Below are positions 1 through 4,686 of a DNA stretch of 6,380 nucleotides, piece by piece. A program made the position numbers and the translations under genes. The stretch comes from Thermoleophilia bacterium. Its GTDB lineage: Bacteria; Actinomycetota; Thermoleophilia; Gaiellales; SKUG01. The DNA lies in the NCBI GenBank assembly GCA_025964405.1, contig JAOPYW010000040.1:1-6380 (forward strand), given 5' to 3'. The notes beneath the pieces are model-generated. The model was not told the origin of the DNA. It saw nothing but the letters and a program-made list of their open reading frames with translations, and did not search any database. The stretch's first letter is position 1, and each line of letters starts with the position of its first letter.

Positions 1-17
1 CGGCGATGCGAACGGTG

Positions 18-410
18 TCAGTCACGCGCGCGCTCGCGCTCGTGATCAGCGGGGGCGCGACGGGTCGGCAGCACGATGTCGAGCAGCTCACGCCGCAGCC
101 GGTCGCGCTGCTCGGGGATCGTGCCGAGCATCCATGCGAGGTGTTCGCCGTCGGCGCGGAGCTGCGTGATCGATTCCGTCAGTTCGCCTGCGTGCTCGCC
201 CAGTCGTGCGACGTGCGAACCGGCCGTGACCAGGGTCGTGTCGAAACGCCGTGCGTGCACGTCGATGAGCGCCTGGGCTGCACGCTGCGTGCGCTCGAGG
301 CTGCGGTAGCGCCTCCAGGCGCGGAGCCCGAAGACCGCAACGAGCAGGGCTGCGACGGCGCCCGCGACCATCGCGATCAGACCGGCGTGGATGTCTCCGG
401 CCCAGCTCAC
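18..410 (-). CDS. Small single-pass membrane protein with cytoplasmic coiled coil, function unknown
   Basis: Encodes 130 residues from a GTG start. The start is set by a GTGA overlap with the malQ stop codon, so translation is probably coupled and the gene is the third member of the amylase-malQ operon. Seen directly: a hydrophobic, Ala/Val/Leu-rich segment at about residues 9-29 followed at once by a basic cluster (RAWRRYR), which predicts one membrane helix with the C-terminus in the cytoplasm. Residues about 35-112 are rich in charged and Leu/Ala residues and look helical or coiled-coil. The tail is Arg/Glu/Asp-rich. The layout resembles DUF948-type small membrane proteins, but I do not recognise the family and see no catalytic motif. 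Its role in glucan metabolism is only suggested by position. No own ribosome binding site is evident before the GTG. The last 17 bases of the window beyond its stop show no clear terminator. Confidence 0.75.
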   Translation of the reverse strand: MSWAGDIHAGLIAMVAGAVAALLVAVFGLRAWRRYRSLERTQRAAQALIDVHARRFDTTLVTAGSHVARLGEHAGELTESITQLRADGEHLAWMLGTIPEQRDRLRRELLDIVLPTRRAPADHERERARD

Positions 411-2113
411 GTGGCCGCACCGCGCACCGAGCGCGCGGTCGCGATCGCGATCTCGGCGGCGAGCTCGTCGGTGAAGACGGCGGCTGGTGCGATCCAGCGC
501 CAGTTGCCGTCGGCGGTTCCGGGCACGTTCATGCGATCGACGCTGCCGAGGCCGAGCCAGTCCTGCAGCGGGATCACGGCGAACCGGGCGGAGGAGCGCA
601 GCACCATGTCGATCGCCGCGCGCGGCAGGTCGTACTGGTCGATCGCCCCCGTGAAGCGCAGCGCGAAGTCGAGGCGCTTGTCGGTGTCGTCGATCGCGGC
701 CGCCTCGGCGGCGCGTGCCGCCCAGCCGGCGACCGTGTCGAAGTCGTGCGTGTCGGTGTAGGCCGCGACCTGGTCGTCCCAGGCAGTGGGCAGGTGCACG
801 CTGTCGCCGCCCTCGTCGAACCCCTGCACGAGCACGCGCATCTGGGGGAGCGCCGTCTCCTCGCGCAGGCGCTGCAGGTGCGGCGTGTCGGCACCGAGGT
901 CCTCGACCACCAGTTCCATCTCACCGAGCTGCTTGCGGGCCAGCTCGAAGAACTCCGCGCCCGGTCCGAGCTCCCAGCGACCCTGCTCGCCGAAGGCCGC
1001 GCGGGGCGGCACGCTCCACCAGTCGGCGAAGGCGCGGAAGTGGTCGATGCGCAGTACGTCGGAATACTGCAGCTCGTGGCGCAGGCGCCGGAACCACCAC
1101 TCGTAGCCGCTCGCCGCGTTGGCTGCCCAGTCGTAGGGCGGCATCGGCCAGACCTGGCCACCCGGATCCATCGCGTCCGGCGGGGCGCCCGTGCGCCGCG
1201 CGGGGCGCCGATCGTCGTCGAGCAGGAAGAGGTCGGGATGCGCCCACACGTCGGCGCTGTCGTCACCGACGTAGATCGGTGCGTCACCCATGATCCAGAC
1301 GTCGTGCGCGCGTGCGTGCGCGTGCAGCTCGCGCAGCTGGCGGAAGAACAGGTACTGCACACCCGCCTCGGGATGCTGGTGCGTCGCGCCGTAGGTGCTC
1401 GCGCGCCCCACGTGTGCGCCCACGCGCCGCACGCGATCCTCGAGTGGCCACTCGCCCCGCTCAACGTTCGGATACTGCTCCCGAAGCGCGGTGAACGCGA
1501 CGTGATCGGCGAGCCACCACGATTCGCGCTCGCAGAACTGCAGGAAATCACGGGTGAGCTCGTGGTCCGAACCGAACGACAGCAGCTGTCGAGCCGCCTG
1601 CCGCACGAGGGGGAGCTTCCAGCGCGCGATCCGCGCGAGCGCATCGGTGCCGCCCACCTGTCCCGCCACCATGCCGACGTGGCCGGCGGGCAGGCGACCG
1701 GCTCCCACGGCCGATCGGGTTGCATCGAGCGTCGGGGGCAGCAGCCCCAGCCCGACCAGGTCGTCGAGGCTCAGGAGCATCGGGTTGCCCGCGAACGCAC
1801 TCGCTGCGTCGTACGGGCTCATGGCGTGGTTCGACGGCGGGTGGAGGGGAAGCGTCTGCCACAAGCGCTGACCGGCCTGCGCGAGCCACGTCACGAACCC
1901 GCGTGCCGGCGCGCCGAGGTCGCCGATGCCGTCGGGCCCGGGAATGCTCGTGACGTGCAGCAGCATGCCCGCGCGGCGGTGCCCGGGAGATGCGTCGAGG
2001 GTCGCCGCGACCGTCTGGTCGTGTTGCGCGGCCTCGCGGCCGTGCACGCGCGGGGAACTCGTTGCGAGGGGCGAGAACGGCCCCTCGGATGTGACGGTCA
2101 CCTGCTCACGCAT
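407..2113 (-). CDS. malQ: 4-alpha-glucanotransferase (amylomaltase, GH77)
   Basis: Cytoplasmic disproportionating enzyme that moves maltodextrinyl units between alpha-1,4-glucans and releases glucose. With the ATG at 2113 the protein has 568 residues. Family signatures: TSIPGPDGIGDLG at about 55-67, SPYDAASAFAGNP at 99-111, GDAPIYVG at 276-283, GAPPDA at 309-314, RIDHFRAF at 355-362 (nucleophile D357), VVEDLG at 402-407 (acid/base E404), THDFD at 455-459 (stabilising D457), and a C-terminal NVPGT...NWRW block at about 529-540. Two positions beside the active site differ from what I recall as usual: RIDHFRG reads RIDHFRA, and HDND reads HDFD. About 45 extra residues precede the conserved N-terminus. 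This start gives an 8-base overlap (ATGCGTGA) with the amylase stop. An upstream ATG at 2134 (575 aa) is possible but would give an MVRCCC leader and a 29-base overlap. No strong Shine-Dalgarno supports either, so translational coupling is likely. Confidence 0.96.
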   Translation of the reverse strand: MREQVTVTSEGPFSPLATSSPRVHGREAAQHDQTVAATLDASPGHRRAGMLLHVTSIPGPDGIGDLGAPARGFVTWLAQAGQRLWQTLPLHPPSNHAMSPYDAASAFAGNPMLLSLDDLVGLGLLPPTLDATRSAVGAGRLPAGHVGMVAGQVGGTDALARIARWKLPLVRQAARQLLSFGSDHELTRDFLQFCERESWWLADHVAFTALREQYPNVERGEWPLEDRVRRVGAHVGRASTYGATHQHPEAGVQYLFFRQLRELHAHARAHDVWIMGDAPIYVGDDSADVWAHPDLFLLDDDRRPARRTGAPPDAMDPGGQVWPMPPYDWAANAASGYEWWFRRLRHELQYSDVLRIDHFRAFADWWSVPPRAAFGEQGRWELGPGAEFFELARKQLGEMELVVEDLGADTPHLQRLREETALPQMRVLVQGFDEGGDSVHLPTAWDDQVAAYTDTHDFDTVAGWAARAAEAAAIDDTDKRLDFALRFTGAIDQYDLPRAAIDMVLRSSARFAVIPLQDWLGLGSVDRMNVPGTADGNWRWIAPAAVFTDELAAEIAIATARSVRGAAT

Positions 2114-3794
2114 CCCGCAGCAGCACCGCACCATAGTTGCCGTCGACGTTGGTCAGGTCGATGCCGCCGTCCTTGACCGCGTACGACTTGCCCGACAGCG
2201 CGTCGACGAACTGCGTGCCGTCCCGCGCGACGTCCTTGAGCGGCACGTGGATGTCCTTGCCGACCACGTCGTTGTTGATCGCGACGATGGCATCCTTGTC
2301 GTTCCCGGCGATCGCGCGGCGGTAGACGAGCGTGTTGTTCGCGTTGTGCGTCGCCAGCACGCTGAAGTCGCCGCGGCGCAGGGCGTCACTCGACTTCCGC
2401 GTCTCGATCAGCTTCTGGTAGAGCCCGAACAGCTGGTCGGCGCGACCCTTCGACGAGATCTCGGCTCCGTTGTGGGCCGCGTCGAGCGCACCGGCCGCGT
2501 CCTTGGTCTTGTTCCCGGGCACGAGGCTCCAGTCCATGGCGCGACGCGCGTCAGGATCGGCGCCGCCCTCCATGCCGAGTTCGTCGCCGTAGTAGACGAC
2601 CGGCGCGCCGACGTACGTCATCTGGAAGATCGCAGCCGGGCGCTGGCGGTACCAGTCGCCGCCTGCCTGCGTGATGAAGCGAGGCGTGTCGTGCGAGTCG
2701 AGGATGTTGAACGCACCCATCTTCGCCTCGCTCGAGTACCCGTTCTGCAGGCGCTGAACGAACTGGTCGACGTTGTTCGACTTCTTCGCGAAGAAGTCGA
2801 CGCTCGGGAATGTGAAGTAGTTGTAGTTCATCGACCCGTCGAACTGGTCGCCCTGGAGCATGCCGCTCGCGTCGTGCCAGTTCTCGGCAACCATGTAGGC
2901 GTCGGGGTTCGTCGACTTGATCGCCTGGCGGGCGGTGCGCCAGTAGTCGGAGGAGAAGTTGGTGTCGTCGGCGACGTCCATGCGCCATCCGTCGATCTTG
3001 CCGTCGCGCAGCCAGCGCTTGACGATCGCGTCCTTGCCGGTGAGGAAGTAGTCGCGCACCTTCGGGTTGTCGGTCTTGAGCACGGGGAGCTCGGCGTAGT
3101 CGAACCACGCCTTGTAGTCCTTCGTGCGCAGCACGCCGTCCTGGTCGTGCGTGTAGCTGATCGGCCAGTTGTTCACGGTGTAGCGGTCGAAGTACTCGCT
3201 CTGCGGGCCCTTCTCGCGCACGTCCTGGAACCACTTGCTCTGGTGCGAGGTGTGGTTGAACACGCCGTCGAGCATCACCTTCACGCCGTTCTTGTGGGCG
3301 GTGTCGACCATCTGCTTGAAGGCCTTGTCGCCGCCGAACTGCGGATCGACGTGCTCGTAGTCGGTGGTGTTGTACTTGTGGTTCGAGGGGCTACCGAAGA
3401 TCGGGTTGAAGTAGAGCGCGTTGACGCCGAGCGACGTGAGGTAGCCCATGCGGTTGGTGACGCCCTGCAGGTCGCCGCCCATCATCATCGTGTTGGTCGG
3501 CTTGGATCCCCACGGGGCGGTGCCGGCGGGGTCGTTGCCCACGTCGCCGTTCTCGAAGCGCTCCGGGAACACCTGGTAGAAGACGGCGTCCTTGACCCAG
3601 TCGGGAATCTTCAGGTTCGAGGCGCCCGTGGCGGCCTGCGTGACGGCGGCGCCGGTCGAAGCGAGCGTGCTGTCGACGTCGCGGTGCAGGGCGGTCTTCA
3701 CTGGGGCGGGCGCGGGTGCGGCTGGAGCCGCGGCGCGCGTCGTCGTGGCTGCTGCCGTCGTTGCGGCGATTCCCTGGCTGATGGTGGCGATCAT
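2106..3794 (-). CDS. GH13 alpha-amylase / neopullulanase-type glycosidase, possibly secreted
   Basis: Hydrolyses alpha-1,4 bonds in starch, pullulan or cyclodextrin-type glucans. Numbering from the ATG at 3794 gives 562 residues. Catalytic barrel start: VFYQVFPERFENGD at about 71-84, with a probable calcium site (N82, D84, N87, D88, G106, D108). Region I is DGVFNH at 176-181, region II GWRMDV at 269-274 (nucleophile D273), region III AENW at 303-306 (acid E304), and region IV LDSHD at 365-369 (D369). LPVLK at 236-240 stands where the neopullulanase subfamily carries MPKLN. YYGDELGMEGG...DPDARRAMDW and a C-terminal beta domain follow. The CBM34 domain usual for neopullulanases is absent and is replaced by about 60 Ala/Thr/Pro-rich residues. 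The ATG at 3794 has GGAGGG six bases upstream. In-frame starts at 3839 (ATG) and 3857 (GTG) lack a ribosome site but add an Arg-rich n-region that would make a better signal peptide. It is the first gene of the operon. Its lysine content (about 32) is far above its neighbours. Confidence 0.95.
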   Translation of the reverse strand: MIATISQGIAATTAAATTTRAAAPAAPAPAPVKTALHRDVDSTLASTGAAVTQAATGASNLKIPDWVKDAVFYQVFPERFENGDVGNDPAGTAPWGSKPTNTMMMGGDLQGVTNRMGYLTSLGVNALYFNPIFGSPSNHKYNTTDYEHVDPQFGGDKAFKQMVDTAHKNGVKVMLDGVFNHTSHQSKWFQDVREKGPQSEYFDRYTVNNWPISYTHDQDGVLRTKDYKAWFDYAELPVLKTDNPKVRDYFLTGKDAIVKRWLRDGKIDGWRMDVADDTNFSSDYWRTARQAIKSTNPDAYMVAENWHDASGMLQGDQFDGSMNYNYFTFPSVDFFAKKSNNVDQFVQRLQNGYSSEAKMGAFNILDSHDTPRFITQAGGDWYRQRPAAIFQMTYVGAPVVYYGDELGMEGGADPDARRAMDWSLVPGNKTKDAAGALDAAHNGAEISSKGRADQLFGLYQKLIETRKSSDALRRGDFSVLATHNANNTLVYRRAIAGNDKDAIVAINNDVVGKDIHVPLKDVARDGTQFVDALSGKSYAVKDGGIDLTNVDGNYGAVLLRDA

Positions 3795-3800
3795 CGCGAG

Positions 3801-3806
3801 CCCTCC
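3801..3806 (-). promoter_or_regulatory. Shine-Dalgarno of the amylase gene
   Basis: Read on the minus strand this is GGAGGG, six bases before the ATG at 3794. It is the only good ribosome site near the candidate starts and decides in favour of 3794. The ATG at 3839 has only AGG directly against it, and the GTG at 3857 has nothing convincing. Confidence 0.7.
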
Positions 3807-3868
3807 GTGGCTACGAGTGCTGCGGGTACGCGCCTCCATCCTGGAGTGCGCCGTCACCCGCGAGCGTG

Positions 3869-3888
3869 CGGAACGTTTCGAACGTCCC
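3869..3888. promoter_or_regulatory. Candidate LacI-family operator at the amylase transcription start
   Basis: Two overlapping dyads. CGGAACGTTTCG (3869-3880) is centred on AACGTT with 5 of 6 matching arm positions. This CG-centred shape is typical of LacI/GalR-family operators, including those controlling maltose and starch genes in Gram-positive bacteria. GGAACGTTTCGAACGTCCC (3870-3888) is a 19-base dyad with 7 of 9 matching pairs. The site begins 2 bases past the -10 box of the amylase promoter and covers the expected start of transcription, where a bound repressor would block initiation. No regulator gene is in the window, so the protein is inferred. Confidence 0.5.
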
Positions 3889-3890
3889 GA

Positions 3891-3919
3891 ACCCTATCGC
3901 AGCGGTCGCGGCCGGTGAA
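3891..3919 (-). promoter_or_regulatory. Promoter of the amylase-malQ operon
   Basis: On the minus strand: -35 TTCACC (3919-3914), a spacer of exactly 17, then -10 TAGGGT (3896-3891), matching TAnnnT as is common for the main sigma factor of actinobacteria. The predicted start is about 3880-3884. The leader would be about 86-90 bases to the ATG at 3794 or about 41-45 bases to the ATG at 3839. Confidence 0.55.
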
Positions 3920-3945
3920 TGCATCCTCATCAGCGGTGGCCATGG

Positions 3946-3993
3946 CGGCTCCCGCACGGCCGGGGTGGGCCACCCCCGGCCGTGCGCGAGCCG
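3946..3993. repeat. Long near-perfect inverted repeat (strong hairpin)
   Basis: The inner stem is a perfect 13 bp (3953-3965 with 3974-3986) around an 8-base loop TGGGCCAC. After one C-C mismatch (3952/3987) the pairing continues for 6 more bp (3946-3951 with 3988-3993). That is 19 pairs out of 20 positions. Neither side has a T-tract. It lies 27 bases upstream of the amylase -35 and between divergent promoters, so it is not placed where a terminator for a known gene would be. It could insulate the two transcription units, extrude as a cruciform, or be part of an unannotated RNA. Confidence 0.75.
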
Positions 3994-4096
3994 GAGGCCG
4001 TGCACACGGCGCCGACCACGACGCCGTCCTCCGATGAATCCGTGCGGCCCGCCCAGGGCAGCCCACGTGATGGCCGCAGCCCGCGTTCGGCCGTGC
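3954..4096. repeat. Dispersed GGCCGTGC octamer, four copies
   Basis: GGCCGTGC occurs at 3978-3985, 3996-4003 and 4089-4096, and inverted as GCACGGCC at 3954-3961. Two of these form the arms of the large hairpin. The copy at 3996 continues into a second small hairpin, GCCGTG-CA-CACGGC at 3997-4010. All lie in the space between the amylase promoter and the small gene. Shared binding sites are possible, but GC-rich words recur by chance in such DNA. Confidence 0.4.
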
Positions 4097-4098
4097 AT

Positions 4099-4146
4099 CG
4101 AAATCTATTCAGGCAAAGGCAATGCATGCCGAAATATTTTCAGGTA
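4099..4146 (+). repeat. Two direct copies of a 17-base AT-rich motif, candidate operator pair
   Basis: CGAAATCTATTCAGGCA (4099-4115) and CGAAATATTTTCAGGTA (4130-4146) match at 14 of 17 positions. They start 31 bases apart, close to three helical turns, so they would face the same side of the DNA. The second copy is partly palindromic (GAAATATTTTC) and runs into the -10 box of the small gene, which is what a repressor site would do. The AT-rich character stands out sharply against the surrounding GC-rich DNA. Confidence 0.55.
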
Positions 4147-4150
4147 TACT
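4145..4150 (+). promoter_or_regulatory. -10 box of the small gene's promoter
   Basis: TATACT matches the -10 consensus at 5 of 6 positions. At the usual 16-18 base spacing only poor -35 hexamers are found (ATGCAT at 4122-4127), and no TG extension is present. The promoter may therefore depend on an activator or on the nearby repeated motif. The expected start near 4157 leaves a leader of about 38 bases before the ATG at 4195. Confidence 0.5.
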
Positions 4151-4176
4151 TCTCTCGAACCGAACAAACGAACGCC

Positions 4177-4183
4177 AAGGAGG
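4177..4183 (+). promoter_or_regulatory. Shine-Dalgarno of the small gene
   Basis: AAGGAGG is a near-complete match to the 16S rRNA 3' end, 11 bases before the ATG at 4195. The spacing is slightly long but workable. It is the main reason for calling a gene here and for choosing this start over upstream in-frame codons. Confidence 0.65.
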
Positions 4184-4194
4184 CAATCGTCACC

Positions 4195-4326
4195 ATGCTG
4201 CACACTCCCTACCAGATCATCATGGCCAGCCGCGAGTTCGACCAGCCGGTCGGCATGCGCCGCCCGGAACCTGCTCGTTGGACGTGGATCGCCGGACGCC
4301 GCTACCGCGCCGAGAAGCGTTCCTGA
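4195..4326 (+). CDS. Small basic protein, 43 aa, unrecognised
   Basis: A short gene ending in TGA at 4324-4326. I do not recognise the product. The protein starts MLHTPYQIIMASREF, has a Pro/Trp middle (RRPEPARWTWIAG) and an Arg/Lys-rich end (RRYRAEKRS), giving a clear net positive charge. There is no signal peptide, membrane helix or cysteine pair. Evidence for coding: a strong AAGGAGG ribosome site, a TATACT -10 box about 45 bases upstream, and G or C at 36 of 43 third codon positions, as expected in this genome. It is monocistronic by position, with the divergent amylase operon to its left and plsC about 360 bases to its right. Copies of an AT-rich motif lie on both sides. It could be a small DNA- or RNA-binding protein, a stress peptide or a regulatory leader peptide; none of these is shown. 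Confidence 0.6.
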   Translation: MLHTPYQIIMASREFDQPVGMRRPEPARWTWIAGRRYRAEKRS

Positions 4327-4353
4327 TCGGACGAAGCGGCCAACCGCTGAACA

Positions 4354-4375
4354 AAGGGTTGCACAAACGACCCTT
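4354..4375 (+). terminator. Possible terminator hairpin after the small gene
   Basis: AAGGGTTG (4354-4361) pairs with CGACCCTT (4368-4375), seven Watson-Crick pairs plus one G-U, around a 6-base loop CACAAA. It starts 27 bases past the small gene's stop. No T-tract follows, so it is a weak intrinsic terminator at best, although actinobacterial terminators often lack one. Confidence 0.35.
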
Positions 4376-4378
4376 CAT

Positions 4379-4393
4379 CTGAAAATATTCCAG
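4379..4393 (-). repeat. Inverted third copy of the AT-rich motif
   Basis: CTGAAAATATTCCAG. Its first 11 bases are the exact reverse complement of AATATTTTCAG at 4133-4143, so the small gene sits between inverted copies about 235 bases apart. The site is itself an imperfect palindrome (CTG...CAG, 5 of 7 pairs). It may be a distant operator for DNA looping, or one end of a small element. Confidence 0.5.
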
Positions 4394-4419
4394 CAGCAGG
4401 CCTTCGGGCCTCGAAGCTG
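4391..4419 (+). terminator. UUCG-capped stem-loop
   Basis: AGGCC (4398-4402) and GGCCT (4407-4411) enclose TTCG, the very stable cUUCGg tetraloop in RNA. Outer CAGC (4391-4394) and GCTG (4416-4419) can extend it across an internal loop. It lies 65 bases past the small gene and could end its transcript or protect its 3' end. No T-tract follows. Confidence 0.35.
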
Positions 4420-4588
4420 TCACGCGACATATCCCGGATCAACCTCCCCTCCCACGAGTGGGGCCCGATCCGTCCCACATACCGGCGCCGTCGTCCACCT
4501 CCCCCTCCCAAGGACCTCGGCTCGCGGGCACCACTCCCGCGCACGACGCCTCCATCCCCGGCGCCGAGCGCACTCCCACCCGATCCGG

Positions 4589-4602
4589 GAACCGCGTGGT
4601 TC
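4589..4602. promoter_or_regulatory. GAACC-GCGT-GGTTC dyad, possible operator
   Basis: A perfect 5-bp inverted repeat with a 4-base centre that directly abuts the hairpin starting at 4603. It lies about 85 bases upstream of the plsC start, a plausible operator distance. No regulator can be named from it. Confidence 0.3.
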
Positions 4603-4641
4603 ACGAAGGCGGCGCCGCTCTCCAGCGTGTGCCGCCTTCGT
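4603..4641 (+). repeat. Strong 11-bp hairpin upstream of plsC
   Basis: ACGAAGGCGGC (4603-4613) and GCCGCCTTCGT (4631-4641) pair perfectly. Inside the loop CGCT (4616-4619) and AGCG (4624-4627) add an inner 4-bp stem with a CTCC cap. It ends 45 bases before the plsC ATG. No T-tract follows on either strand. It could be a T-less terminator for transcription coming from the small gene, or a structured plsC leader. Confidence 0.5.
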
Positions 4642-4686
4642 CGTTCGCGGGGACTGCCGCTCCGCCCGACCTGCGAGAATGACGCC

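Larger units (their letters stand above)
4327..4686. other. 360-base intergenic region without a supported gene
   Basis: Between the small gene and plsC. I find no open frame with a ribosome site or convincing codon pattern. It contains, in order: a weak 8-bp hairpin, an inverted copy of the AT-rich motif, a UUCG-capped hairpin, two pyrimidine-rich stretches near 4443-4455 and 4497-4511, a short GAACC/GGTTC dyad, and an 11-bp hairpin. The plsC promoter should lie at its right end but no clear -10/-35 pair is visible. Confidence 0.6.

Noticed and set aside
746..2176. 476-codon plus-strand open frame opposite malQ
   Set aside because: Antisense to a gene with clear GH77 motifs; the translated product is Arg/Ala/His-rich with no domain.
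1926..4037. 703-codon open frame on the plus strand opposite the amylase gene
   Set aside because: It is a Val/Arg-rich shadow of the GH13 gene in GC-rich DNA, with no recognisable domain or ribosome site, while the minus strand carries all catalytic motifs.
3930..4127. Minus-strand short open frame of 65 codons
   Set aside because: No ribosome site or promoter, and it consists mostly of the large hairpin and GC-rich repeats.
4131..4391. Small gene as a transposable mini-element bounded by inverted repeats
   Set aside because: The exact inverted match is only 11 bases, no flanking target duplication is visible, and the upstream motif is also present as a direct copy, which fits operators better.
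4443..4511. Purine-rich runs on the minus strand as a G-quadruplex
   Set aside because: The G-runs do not give four well-spaced tracts of three, so a stable quadruplex is not supported.
4627..4686. Earlier GTG start for plsC
   Set aside because: It lies inside a strong hairpin, lacks a ribosome site and adds an Arg/Pro stretch before the natural start.
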